A stretch of 45,379 nt of DNA. Source: Mycobacterium simiae. GTDB taxonomy: Bacteria; Actinomycetota; Actinomycetes; Mycobacteriales; Mycobacteriaceae. The DNA lies in assembly GCF_008370645.1 (NCBI RefSeq), contig NZ_VTZN01000023.1:1-45379 (forward strand), in the 5' to 3' direction. Position 1 is the first letter of the stretch, and the number at the start of each line of letters is the position of its first letter. Below are positions 33,567 to 43,642 of the stretch, piece after piece. Made by a program: the position numbers and the translations under genes. Under the pieces are notes generated by a model. It did no database searches, had not been told where the DNA came from, and was given only the letters and a program-made list of their open reading frames with translations.

Positions 33567-34462
33567 TGCCGCTGTCCCCGATCCATCACCCGCACCTGGT
33601 AATAGGTGACGGCCAGCAGAACCAGGAACATGATGGTGGCGACGGCGGCGCCGTAACCGGCCCGGAAGTTCCTGAACGTCTCCAGGTACACCTGGTAGAC
33701 CATGGTGGTGGTGCCGGTCTCCTCCGGGCCACCGCCGGTCATGACGTTGATCACGTCGAACACCTGCAGCGAGTTGATGAGCACCGTGATCGACAAGAAA
33801 AAGGTGGTGGGACGCAGCTGCGGCAAAAGCACGCGACGAAACTTCGTCCACCGGCTGGCGCCGTCGATTTCGGCCGCTTCCAACAAATCTCGGCGTACTC
33901 CCTGCAGTGCGGCTAGATAAATCACGAACGTGTAGCCCAGGTTCTTCCAAATGTAGGTAACCGTTACCATAAATAGCGCCCATGGCGCATCCTGGTAAAA
34001 GTCGGGCACGTCAACTCCGATGCGCCTCAATAAGTCTTGCACCAGACCGAAATGCGGATCGAACACAAACTGTGCTGCCAAGCCAACAGCGGCACCAGAA
34101 ATCACAAATGGCGCGAAAACGGTTGAGCGCACAAAGTTTCGGCCACGCAAGGGCTGATCGAGCAGCATGGCCAGCACCAGCCCCAGCGCCATCGAGCCGA
34201 CCACCGCTGCGGTGGTAAACACCAGCGTGTTGAACACTATTTGTCGGGTGTCGTCGCGGGTGAGCCACTCGGTGTAGTTGGAGATCCCAACAAAGTCGGC
34301 TCGCGGGTCGGAGATATTCCAATCGAAGAACGACAACCTAATGTTGTCGGCCAATGGCCGATAAATGAACAGCAGCAACAACCCAACATTGGGGCCCACC
34401 AACGCGACGAACAGCGCGTAATCTTGCCACGGCCGATGCCGATGTGGCCGCGTTATCGTCAC
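33563..34462 (-). CDS. ugpA: ABC transporter permease UgpA
   Basis: Partner permease (299 aa) of UgpE. It has six membrane segments, the first at ~16-34 (ALFVALVGPNVGLLLLFIY), and the EAA loop LLEAAEIDGASRWTKFRRVLLP. It is the first gene of the ugp operon. The GTG at 34462 has no ribosome site but sits 6 nt after a TACACT box, so the operon mRNA is probably leaderless. Confidence 0.94.
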   Translation of the reverse strand: MTITRPHRHRPWQDYALFVALVGPNVGLLLLFIYRPLADNIRLSFFDWNISDPRADFVGISNYTEWLTRDDTRQIVFNTLVFTTAAVVGSMALGLVLAMLLDQPLRGRNFVRSTVFAPFVISGAAVGLAAQFVFDPHFGLVQDLLRRIGVDVPDFYQDAPWALFMVTVTYIWKNLGYTFVIYLAALQGVRRDLLEAAEIDGASRWTKFRRVLLPQLRPTTFFLSITVLINSLQVFDVINVMTGGGPEETGTTTMVYQVYLETFRNFRAGYGAAVATIMFLVLLAVTYYQVRVMDRGQRQ

Positions 34463-34468
34463 CGGCGC

Positions 34469-34474
34469 AGTGTA
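34469..34474 (-). promoter_or_regulatory. ugp operon -10 box (TACACT), leaderless
   Basis: TACACT ends 6 nt before the GTG of ugpA. It lies in the 90-bp gap after dinF, which separates the ugp operon from the upstream one. Confidence 0.5.
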
Positions 34475-34552
34475 TCCCGCTCGTTGTCGTCGAGATTGCC
34501 GCCGTGGTCGCGCTCCAAGCCCAAACCACAGCCATCACGGCAATTTCGCACG

Positions 34553-35884
34553 TTACGCAGTCCCGGTCAGTGCCCATCGACCGCTCGCCACACGCCATCC
34601 GACGAACACCAACCGCAGCGCGACAAAGCTGGCCAGGCCAGACCAGATACCGGCCAGCCCCCAGCCGTACCCCAACGACAACCAGGTCAGCGGCAGAAAG
34701 CCCGCCAGCGCGCTGGCGATGGTGGCAGTGCGCATGAACGCGGCATCGCCAGCACCCAACAGCACTCCGTCAAGGGCGAAAACGATTCCAGCAAAGGGCA
34801 ATTGAGCCACCAGAAACCACCACGGCACCGCAATAGCTGCCAGCACCGCTCGATCGTTGGTGAAAAGGGTGGGAAGCACCGGGGCCCCCGCCTCTAATGC
34901 CAGCGCCAAGATACCCGCCCCCATCAGGGAAAACGCGGTCACCCGCCACGCCACCGACTTCGCGTGCGCGACGTCGCCGGCACCCAGTGCCGCACCCACC
35001 AGCGACTGCGCCGCAATGGCCAGCGAATCGAGCACCAAGGCCAGAAAACCCCACAACTGCAGCACCACCTGGTGTGCCGCCAACGCGGCTGCGCCGAACC
35101 GCGCGGCAACCGCTGCTGCCGAGACAAAACAAATCTGAAAAGCCAAGCTCCGCAAGACGAGATCGCGGGCCATCGCCAATTGCGCACGCAGCACCCGCCT
35201 ATCGAGCCGCAGTGGCACGTGTTCGGCCAACAATGCGCCCGCGAACATCAGCGCCGCCAGCCATTGCCCAACCAGATTGGCCACCGCAGAACCGGCCAAC
35301 CCCATCCGGGGTAGGTCTAACCAGCCATAAACCAACAGCGGGCACAGCAATGCTGACAACCCGAACCCGGCGAGGACATAGCGCAACGGCCGCATAGTGT
35401 CCTGCACCCCACGCATCCAGCCATTGCCGGCGAGCGAGACCAGAATCGCGGGCACCCCCAGGATCGCGATCCGCAGCCACGGCAAGGCGGCCTCGGGGAT
35501 GCCCGAGACGCTAGCACCGCCCGATATTGCCGACACCAATGGCACCGCCGCAGCTTCGACCACCACAATCGTCAACCCGCCCAGGCCCACCGCCAGCCAG
35601 GTCGCCTGCACACCCTCGACGACGGCCGCGGCCCGGTCGGCGGCCCCAAAGTGGCGCGCCGAGCGCGCCGTGGTGCCGTAGGACAAGAACGTCGCCTGCG
35701 AGCCGACCAGGCCAAGCACCAGGCTGCCGATAGCCAAACCCGCCAGCGACAGCGCCCCTAGCCGACCGACCACGGCGGTGTCGAACAGCAAATACAACGG
35801 CTCGGCGGCCAGCACACCCAGCGCAGGCAACGCCAGCGCTAGAATCCGACGGGCAGCAACGCGAGACCGGCCGGCGTCAACCAA
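34553..35884 (-). CDS. dinF: MATE-family efflux protein DinF
   Basis: A multidrug and toxic-compound extrusion (MATE) membrane protein of 443 aa with twelve predicted helices. It opens LALPALGVLAAEPLYLLFDTAVVGRLG (~15-41), the DinF-subfamily first helix, and has the internal repeat at FAGIVFALDGVLLGAGDAAFMR. The likely start is a TTG at 35884, 5 bp after the cnpB stop and without a ribosome site. Translation probably depends on ribosomes finishing cnpB, and the exact start is uncertain. Despite the name, no SOS box was seen. Confidence 0.88.
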   Translation of the reverse strand: MVDAGRSRVAARRILALALPALGVLAAEPLYLLFDTAVVGRLGALSLAGLAIGSLVLGLVGSQATFLSYGTTARSARHFGAADRAAAVVEGVQATWLAVGLGGLTIVVVEAAAVPLVSAISGGASVSGIPEAALPWLRIAILGVPAILVSLAGNGWMRGVQDTMRPLRYVLAGFGLSALLCPLLVYGWLDLPRMGLAGSAVANLVGQWLAALMFAGALLAEHVPLRLDRRVLRAQLAMARDLVLRSLAFQICFVSAAAVAARFGAAALAAHQVVLQLWGFLALVLDSLAIAAQSLVGAALGAGDVAHAKSVAWRVTAFSLMGAGILALALEAGAPVLPTLFTNDRAVLAAIAVPWWFLVAQLPFAGIVFALDGVLLGAGDAAFMRTATIASALAGFLPLTWLSLGYGWGLAGIWSGLASFVALRLVFVGWRVASGRWALTGTA

Positions 35885-35889
35885 TGGCG

Positions 35890-37384
<1,495 letters not shown>

Positions 37385-37432
37385 ACGTGCGGCCCCTCAC
37401 GATTGCACCCTTGCCCCCGCATGCCGCGGTGG

Positions 37433-40300
37433 TCACGAGCGTTCTTTCTGAACCAGCTCGTAGGACTCGATGACGTCGCCTTCCTTGATATCGGAGTAGC
37501 CCAGCGTCATACCGCATTCGAAGCCGTCGCGAACCTCGGTCACATCGTCCTTTTCTCGCCGCAGCGACTGGATCGAGAGATTCTCGGTCACCACAATGTT
37601 GTCTCGCAGCAGCCGGGCCTTGGCATTGCGGCGCACCACACCCGAGGTGATCATGCAGCCGGCGATGAGTCCGACCTTCGAAGACCGGAACAATGCCCGG
37701 ATCTCGGCGCGACCCAGCTCGACTTCTTCGTAGATCGGCTTGAGCATGCCGCGCAAGGCTTTTTCGATCTCGTCGATCGCCTGGTAGATAACCGAGTAGT
37801 AGCGGATCTCGACGCCCTCGCGGTTGGCCAGCTCGGTGGCCTTGCCTTCGGCGCGCACATTGAAGCCGATGATGATCGCATCCGATGCCGAGGCCAGGTT
37901 GACATTGGTTTCGGTGATGCCACCGACACCGCGATCGATGACGCGCAGCGCCACCTCGTCGTCCACCTCGATCCCCATCAAGGCTTCTTCCAGCGCCTCG
38001 ACGGTACCGGCGTTGTCGCCCTTGAGGATCAGGTTGAGTTGGCTGGTTTCCTTCAGCGCCGAGTCCAGGTCCTCCAAGCTGATCCGCTTACGCGAGCGTG
38101 CCGCCAAAGCATTGCGCTTGCGGGCACTGCGCCGGTCTGCGATCTGACGGGCGATGCGGTCCTCGTCGACGACCAGGAAGTTGTCGCCAGCCCCAGGCAC
38201 CGAAGTGAAGCCGATGACCTGGACGGGACGCGACGGCAAGGCCGCATCGATGTCCTCGCCGTGCTCGTCGACCATCCGTCGAACCCGGCCATACGCGTCG
38301 CCGGCGACCACTGAGTCACCGACCCGCAGCGTGCCGCGCTGCACCAGCACCGTGGCGACTGGCCCGCGTCCGCGGTCCAGATGGGCCTCAATGGCCACAC
38401 CTTGGGCTTCCATGTCCGGGTTGGCCCGCAGGTCCAGTGCCGCGTCGGCGGTCAGCAGCACCGCTTCCAGCAGCTGCTCGATATTGGTGCCGTTCTTGGC
38501 CGAGATATCGACGAACATGGTGTCGCCGCCGAAGTCCTCGGCGACCAGGCCGTACTCGGTGAGTTGAGCCCGGATCTTGGCTGGGTCGGCGCCCTCCTTG
38601 TCGATCTTGTTGACCGCCACCACAATCGGCACGTCAGCGGCCTGCGCGTGATTGATCGCCTCGACCGTCTGCGGCATCACGCCGTCGTCGGCCGCCACCA
38701 CCAAGATCGCGATGTCGGTGGCCTTGGCGCCGCGGGCACGCATCGCGGTGAACGCCTCGTGACCGGGGGTGTCGATGAAGGTGATCGGCCGCTCGGCTCC
38801 GTCGTGCTCGACGGCGACCTGGTAGGCGCCGATATGCTGGGTGATGCCGCCGGCCTCGCCCTCACGAACGTTGGCCTTCCGGATGGTGTCCAGCAGTCGG
38901 GTCTTGCCGTGGTCGACGTGGCCCATCACTGTGACCACCGGCGGACGGGTCTGCAATTCGGATTCGCCCCCGGCGTCTTCCCCATAGGTCAGGTCGAAGG
39001 ATTCCAGCAGCTCGCGGTCCTCGTCCTCAGGGCTGACCACCTGGACGTTGTAGTTCATTTCGCTGCCCAGCAGCTCCAGCGTCTCGTCACCGACCGACTG
39101 CGTGGCCGTCACCATCTCGCCGAGATTGAACAGCGCCTGCACCAGGGCCGCCGGATTGGCGTCGATCTTTTCAGCGAAGTCGCTCAACGACGCACCGCGC
39201 GCCAGCCGGATCGTCTCGCCGTTGCCGTGCGGCAGCCGCACCCCGCCGACTACAGGGGCCTGCATCGAGTCGTATTCCTGGCGTTTCTGCCGTTTGGACT
39301 TGCGGCCACGCCGGGGCGCGCCGCCGGGACGGCCGAACGCGCCAGCGGCACCGCCGCGCTGGCCGGGACGGCCGCCGCCGCCACCGCCAGGGCCGCCACC
39401 GCCAGGGCCGCCACCGCCAGGGCCGCCACCACCACCACCGGGACGCCCACGGAATCCAGTTCCAGGCGCGGCACCTACGCCACCGCCGCCGCCGCCACGG
39501 TAATTGCCGCCGCCCCCATCAGTGCGGGCGCCGGGCCCGCCCGGCCGGGCACCACCAGGTCGCGCCGCGCCGGTGCGTGGTGGACGAGGTCCACCGGCCG
39601 CGCCGCCGGGACGCGGAGGCATACTGCCAGGCGAAGCGCCTGGACGGGGCGCCCCCGGCCGCGGCGCCCCCGGGCGTGGAGCCGGGGGACGCGGAATGGG
39701 CCGTTCGGCGGGCTGCGCCGACGAGAACGGGTTGTTGCCCACCCGCGGAGTACGAGTCCCGGGCTTCGGCGCCGGGCCTGGACGCGGCCCCGCAGCAATG
39801 CCGGGGTGAGGCGGCGAAGAGCTGGGCGGCTGCCCAGGTGTCGGGGCCGGCGGCAGCCCAGGTTGCGTCGGCTGTGGAGGAGCCGGCGTCGGGGCAGCAG
39901 CCGGGGCGGCCGGGGTAGCTCGTGGGCCCGGGGTTACGGCCCGCTCCGAGTCGACGCCCTTGACCGGTGCGACGGTCGCTGCGCCGTTGCCGGCGGCCTG
40001 CTCGATCGCTCTATCGAGGGCCTGGTCGAGCGACTGGTCCGGGACTTTGCCAGGGGCCGCCGCCGCGGACACCTTGCCGGCTGCCTGGGCAACACCCTTG
40101 TCGAGACCCTTATCGACGCTCTTGTCGGGTGCGGACTTACCACCGCCGAAGGATTCACGCAGCCGGCGGGCGACGGGCGCCTCCACTGTCGACGATGCCG
40201 ATTTGACGAATTCGCCCTGTTCACTCAGCCGGGCGAGGACTTCCTTGCTGGTAACACCGAGTTCCTTTGCCAACTCGTGTACGCGGGCCTTACCTGCCAC
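37433..40300 (-). CDS. infB: Translation initiation factor IF-2
   Basis: GTPase that brings initiator tRNA to the 30S subunit. It is 955 aa, about 50 longer than the ~900 I recall for M. tuberculosis; the extra length is in the N-terminal linker. Order: IF2_N domain (~1-51, [19 protein letters not shown]), a Pro/Gly/Arg-rich linker (~55-345), a second IF2_N-like segment (~370-440), then the G domain with G1 GHVDHGKT (460-467), G3 DTPGHEAF and G4 NKID, and domains II-IV. The start is GTG at 40300 with an AGGAG site. Confidence 0.97.
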   Translation of the reverse strand: MAGKARVHELAKELGVTSKEVLARLSEQGEFVKSASSTVEAPVARRLRESFGGGKSAPDKSVDKGLDKGVAQAAGKVSAAAAPGKVPDQSLDQALDRAIEQAAGNGAATVAPVKGVDSERAVTPGPRATPAAPAAAPTPAPPQPTQPGLPPAPTPGQPPSSSPPHPGIAAGPRPGPAPKPGTRTPRVGNNPFSSAQPAERPIPRPPAPRPGAPRPGAPRPGASPGSMPPRPGGAAGGPRPPRTGAARPGGARPGGPGARTDGGGGNYRGGGGGGVGAAPGTGFRGRPGGGGGGPGGGGPGGGGPGGGGGGRPGQRGGAAGAFGRPGGAPRRGRKSKRQKRQEYDSMQAPVVGGVRLPHGNGETIRLARGASLSDFAEKIDANPAALVQALFNLGEMVTATQSVGDETLELLGSEMNYNVQVVSPEDEDRELLESFDLTYGEDAGGESELQTRPPVVTVMGHVDHGKTRLLDTIRKANVREGEAGGITQHIGAYQVAVEHDGAERPITFIDTPGHEAFTAMRARGAKATDIAILVVAADDGVMPQTVEAINHAQAADVPIVVAVNKIDKEGADPAKIRAQLTEYGLVAEDFGGDTMFVDISAKNGTNIEQLLEAVLLTADAALDLRANPDMEAQGVAIEAHLDRGRGPVATVLVQRGTLRVGDSVVAGDAYGRVRRMVDEHGEDIDAALPSRPVQVIGFTSVPGAGDNFLVVDEDRIARQIADRRSARKRNALAARSRKRISLEDLDSALKETSQLNLILKGDNAGTVEALEEALMGIEVDDEVALRVIDRGVGGITETNVNLASASDAIIIGFNVRAEGKATELANREGVEIRYYSVIYQAIDEIEKALRGMLKPIYEEVELGRAEIRALFRSSKVGLIAGCMITSGVVRRNAKARLLRDNIVVTENLSIQSLRREKDDVTEVRDGFECGMTLGYSDIKEGDVIESYELVQKERS
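39378..39422 (-). repeat. Three perfect 15-bp repeats in infB (Pro-Gly4 units)
   Basis: The 15-mer CCGCCACCGCCAGGG (plus-strand sense) is repeated three times without change at 39378, 39393 and 39408. Each codes for Pro-Gly-Gly-Gly-Gly in the linker of IF-2. It is in frame and could vary in copy number between strains. Confidence 0.9.
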
Positions 40301-40373
40301 TACATCTCCTGTCTATGAGGCGACAGTCGTGGGCCGCGCCTCGGGTGCTAGCTGTAACGCATAGAGGTGGGAG

Positions 40374-40745
40374 TCATCGGGACTTCACGGTGTGCTCATG
40401 TTCTTTGCTACCTGTTCTGTTGCTCGGTACGTCAAGCGCACTTACGTGCTCGACCACCGCGGATGTATCCGGTGGACCGGTGATGCGCAGCGCTCTGGTG
40501 AAAGCCCTCCGCCGAATTGCTTGTCGTACGCATTGCGGTTGGGGATGCAGCCACGCACCCCGCCCCGGCAAGCTTCTGGTTGTGTCAACGATCACGGCGT
40601 AGCTGCCGTTCCCAGTCGACTCAGCCACCACTCGAAGCAGTTCGACAGCCAACTCTCGCTTGCGGCACCCGACACACGTCCGCACCGGTCCGCAGGGACT
40701 TTCCGGGCATCTGCGCGCCGTGGCCGAAGGCTCGCGCTGGATCAC
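40374..40745 (-). CDS. ylxR: YlxR-family (DUF448) RNA-binding protein
   Basis: A small basic protein conserved between nusA and infB; YlxR proteins are nucleic-acid binding and have been linked to RNase P and to transcription control. The signature is RTCVGCRKR (22-30) followed by GRGAWLHPQPQCV. It is 123 aa from the GTG at 40745. An in-frame GTG at 40685 (VRTCVGC, 103 aa) matches the annotated M. tuberculosis start. The longer form is favoured here because a TAGACT box ends 5 nt before it. It lies 72 bp after nusA and 73 bp before infB. Confidence 0.88.
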   Translation of the reverse strand: MIQREPSATARRCPESPCGPVRTCVGCRKRELAVELLRVVAESTGNGSYAVIVDTTRSLPGRGAWLHPQPQCVRQAIRRRAFTRALRITGPPDTSAVVEHVSALDVPSNRTGSKEHEHTVKSR

Positions 40746-40750
40746 GGCTC

Positions 40751-40756
40751 AGTCTA
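40751..40756 (-). promoter_or_regulatory. Internal promoter -10 (TAGACT) between nusA and ylxR-infB
   Basis: TAGACT ends 5 nt before the GTG at 40745, in the 72-bp gap after nusA. It would allow ylxR-infB to be transcribed apart from rimP-nusA. Confidence 0.4.
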
Positions 40757-40817
40757 GCGTCACCGAAACAGCGACCAGAACCACCCGGCGTGGGCGTTAT
40801 GGTTCCGAGGCCGGCGG

Positions 40818-41861
40818 CTAGCGTTCGTGTGCCATTCCGCGGCTGGCCCCCTGTTCAGGGTGCCCTGCCGGATGCCCGGGCGAATCACCGCGGATGTCAA
40901 TGCGCCATCCGGTGAGCCGGGCGGCCAGGCGGGCGTTCTGCCCCTCCTTGCCGATGGCCAGCGACAACTGGAAGTCCGGCACCACTACGCGGGCGGCCCG
41001 CGCATTCGGGTCGATTACCGACACCGAAACCACCTTCGCCGGCGACAAGGCGTTGGCGACAAAGCGCGCCGGATCGTCGTCGTAGTCGATGATGTCGATT
41101 TTCTCTCCGGAAAGCTCGCTCATCACGTTGCGGACACGTTGGCCCATCGGCCCGATACAGGCACCTTTGGCGTTGAGCCCTGGGACGTTCGACCGGACCG
41201 CGATTTTGGAACGATGACCGGCCTCCCGAGCCACCGCCGCGATCTCCACCGACCCGTCGGCGATCTCGGGAACTTCTAGCGAGAACAGCTTGCGCACCAG
41301 GTTGGGGTGGGTGCGCGACAAGGTGATCACCGGTTCGCGGGCACCGCGGCTCACTCCGACCACGTAGCAGCGCAGCCGGTTGCCGTGCTCATAGCTCTCG
41401 CCGGGGACTTGCTCAGGAACGGGGATCACGCCTTCGGACGCCTTGGTCTCGGTTCCGATCCGGACCACCACCAGCCCGCGGGCGTTGGCCCTACTGTCGC
41501 GCTGGATCACACCGGCGACGATCTCACCCTCACGGGTTGAGAACTCCCCGTACGTGCGCTCGTTCTCGGCGTCGCGGAACCGCTGCAACATCACCTGACG
41601 TGCAGTGGTAGCAGCGATGCGGCCAAAACCCTCCGGGGTGTCATCCCATTCGCTGATAAGGTTCCCGTCTTCATCCAGCTCCCGGGCAATCACCCGTACA
41701 ACGCCGCTCTTGCGGTCGATCTCGATACGGGCATCGGTCTGGTGACCTTGGGTGTGCCGGTAGGCGCTGAGCAGCGCCGATTTGATGGTTTCGAGCAATT
41801 CGTTGACCGAGATGCCCCGGTCCACCTCGATCGCGTGCAGCGCGGCCATGTCGATGTTCAT
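40818..41861 (-). CDS. nusA: Transcription termination/antitermination factor NusA
   Basis: RNA polymerase-binding factor (347 aa) for pausing, termination and rRNA antitermination. The N-terminal domain ([26 protein letters not shown]) is followed by the S1 domain ([11 protein letters not shown], ~112-180). KH1 has [22 protein letters not shown] and KH2 has [32 protein letters not shown]. As in other mycobacteria the C-terminal acidic repeats of E. coli NusA are absent. Its start overlaps the rimP stop as ATGA. Confidence 0.97.
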   Translation of the reverse strand: MNIDMAALHAIEVDRGISVNELLETIKSALLSAYRHTQGHQTDARIEIDRKSGVVRVIARELDEDGNLISEWDDTPEGFGRIAATTARQVMLQRFRDAENERTYGEFSTREGEIVAGVIQRDSRANARGLVVVRIGTETKASEGVIPVPEQVPGESYEHGNRLRCYVVGVSRGAREPVITLSRTHPNLVRKLFSLEVPEIADGSVEIAAVAREAGHRSKIAVRSNVPGLNAKGACIGPMGQRVRNVMSELSGEKIDIIDYDDDPARFVANALSPAKVVSVSVIDPNARAARVVVPDFQLSLAIGKEGQNARLAARLTGWRIDIRGDSPGHPAGHPEQGASRGMAHER

Positions 41862-42391
41862 GATTCGGCCTCCGTCTCAGCGGCCCCACCCATCGTCGCC
41901 AGTGCCAGCTCGGCCGGGTCCGGGGGCGAAAACTCCACCTGAACAACAGCTTTGGCGATCTCCGCTAGCGGTATCTGGCGCACCGCGAAGTCTCGGTGTT
42001 GACGAACCACCAGCGTCAGCGTGTCACCGCGGACCTCACCGACTCGGCCGCTCAGCTGAGATCCGTCGGATAGTGCGAGGTCGATCTTGCGTCCGCGCGC
42101 ACGGCGAAAGTGCTTTTCACTGGTCAACGGACGTTCCACGCCGGGTGAACTCACTTCCAGGACGTAACTGCCCCGAATAATGTTCAGACTATCCAGCAGA
42201 GCCGAAGCTGAGCGCGACAGCGCGGCGACGGTATCGAGGTCCGGTGCGGTGTCGCCGTCGGCGATCACCGTGATCCGTGGTGGGCGGGCGCGGGTGTCGA
42301 TGACCACGTCTTCGATCTCGTAGCCTGCGCGCCCAAACTCCCCACCGAGTAGCTCGGTCACCTGCGTCTGCGAAGGTAGCCCGGTGGTCAC
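41858..42391 (-). CDS. rimP: Ribosome maturation factor RimP
   Basis: Assists 30S assembly by helping ribosomal protein S12 join (177 aa). The N-terminal domain has [10 protein letters not shown] and the hallmark [14 protein letters not shown] (~93-106), followed by [12 protein letters not shown]. The C-terminal Sm-like barrel ends [11 protein letters not shown]. The frame is open to 42478, but the GTG at 42391 with a GAGGAG site fits the orthologue. It is the first gene of the rimP-nusA operon; promoters for it and for the divergent lipoprotein gene must lie in 42392-42608. Confidence 0.95.
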   Translation of the reverse strand: MTTGLPSQTQVTELLGGEFGRAGYEIEDVVIDTRARPPRITVIADGDTAPDLDTVAALSRSASALLDSLNIIRGSYVLEVSSPGVERPLTSEKHFRRARGRKIDLALSDGSQLSGRVGEVRGDTLTLVVRQHRDFAVRQIPLAEIAKAVVQVEFSPPDPAELALATMGGAAETEAES

Positions 42392-42608
42392 GGCGAGCTC
42401 CTCATCTTGAGTTGTCCGGTCGTCTGGCGGATGTCGCCGCCAGGGCGGCTCCCGGCGCCCGACCGGCCCGCATTTCACCGACGATCCGCGGGGAACCAGC
42501 TATCAACGATACGCCAGGAATCGCTGATACCGCCGTGATCACGTCGTCAAGGTCTAACCTCGTCGTCCCTGATCGTGCCCAGCTCGGCAGCGATGGCAGG
42601 ATGTTGCT

Positions 42609-43145
42609 GTGCCCAAAGCAGTACTCGTCATCAACAGGCGGGGTGTTCTCGCCGGCGGTGCTGCTCTCGCTGCCCTCGGAGTGGTCGTCTCCGCCTGCGG
42701 CGAGTCCGGGCCCAAGGCCCCCGCAGTCGAGGAGCTTCTTTCACCGTTAGACCAGGCCAGGCACGACAGTGCGCTAGCTGCTGCCGCCGCCGGCGCGATC
42801 GGTAATCCGCCTCAGATCGCGGCCGCACTGACTGTGGTCGCCAGCCAGCGCGCCGCCCATGCGCGGGCGCTGGCCACTGAGGTCGCCCGAGCTGCGGGCA
42901 AGCTGGTTTCCGCTACCAGCGAAACAAGCAGCTCCAGCGCCAGCCCTGGCCAGGCTGGCGCCGAGCCGCCGCCACCGCCCCCACCGGTCTCTGACGTCGT
43001 CGACTCGCTGCGCAAGTCCGCCGAGGATGCCAGTCGCCTCGTGGCCACCTTGTCGGGCTATCGCGCCGGACTGCTCGGCTCCATCGCCGCTTCCTGCACC
43101 GCGTCCTACTCGGTTGCACTCATGCCCGGGGGGCCGTCGATATGA
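42609..43145 (+). CDS. Twin-arginine-like lipoprotein, Rv2843-like
   Basis: A 178-aa exported lipoprotein. The signal has NRRGVLAGGAALAALG (9-24) and a lipobox VVSAC with Cys30, so it could use the Tat route. The mature part is helical and Ala-rich (LSPLDQARHDSALAAAAAGAIG, ASQRAAHARALATEVARAAGK) with a poly-Pro stretch near 121-128. It looks like a relative of ferritin-like DUF4439 proteins, as is the next gene, whose ATG overlaps its stop (ATGA). The start is GTG. Function is unknown. Confidence 0.8.
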   Translation: MPKAVLVINRRGVLAGGAALAALGVVVSACGESGPKAPAVEELLSPLDQARHDSALAAAAAGAIGNPPQIAAALTVVASQRAAHARALATEVARAAGKLVSATSETSSSSASPGQAGAEPPPPPPPVSDVVDSLRKSAEDASRLVATLSGYRAGLLGSIAASCTASYSVALMPGGPSI

Positions 43146-43642
43146 CCTCGTCCGAGCCGAGCTTCGGCGCCAGCCCGAAGCAGTCCCCCGCCGGCCCCCC
43201 AACTGGAAAAGACGCCGACATCGCGGCGCTCAGCGACGCTCTTGCTGTCGAGCACGCAACCATTTACGGCTACGGCATCGTGTCCGCGCTGTCGCCGCCC
43301 AGCGTCAACGACTTGGTGGCGGAGGCGTTGAACCAACACCGCCAACGTCGCGACGATGTCATCGCGATGCTGGCCGCCCGCAAGGTCACGGGACCAGCGG
43401 CTGCCGCTGGCTACCAGTTGCCCAACGACGTGGGCAGCCCAGCCGACGCGGCGCGGCTGGCTGTGCGGATGGAGAGCGACGGCGCGACGGCATGGCGCGC
43501 GGTCGTTGAGCACGCCGATACGGCCGATGACCGGGCATTCGCCGCAACAGCCCTGACCCAGAGCGCGGTCATGGCAGCCCGCTGGAACAAGGTGCTGGGC
43601 GCCTGGCCGATCACCGCATCGTTCCCGGGCGGCAACGAATAA
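43142..43642 (+). CDS. Ferritin-like DUF4439 protein, Rv2844-like
   Basis: A 166-aa soluble protein with a predicted four-helix ferritin-like fold. Helix one carries ALSDALAVEHATIYGYGIVSAL (with E and H), helix two VAEALNQHRQRRDDVIAMLAAR, helix four DRAFAATALTQSAVMAARWNKVLG. Only some metal-ligand positions are kept, so iron binding is doubtful. It has no signal peptide and is translationally coupled to the upstream lipoprotein. Its TAA ends at 43642 and the convergent proS stop begins at the very next base. Confidence 0.82.
   Translation: MTSSEPSFGASPKQSPAGPPTGKDADIAALSDALAVEHATIYGYGIVSALSPPSVNDLVAEALNQHRQRRDDVIAMLAARKVTGPAAAAGYQLPNDVGSPADAARLAVRMESDGATAWRAVVEHADTADDRAFAATALTQSAVMAARWNKVLGAWPITASFPGGNE

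Noticed and set aside
34553..35884. SOS (LexA) control of dinF
   Set aside because: The name suggests it, but no LexA-type box is visible upstream and the gene sits downstream of cnpB in an operon.
38381..40318. 645-aa plus-strand open frame opposite infB
   Set aside because: High-GC shadow of infB, with low-complexity composition and no recognisable domain.
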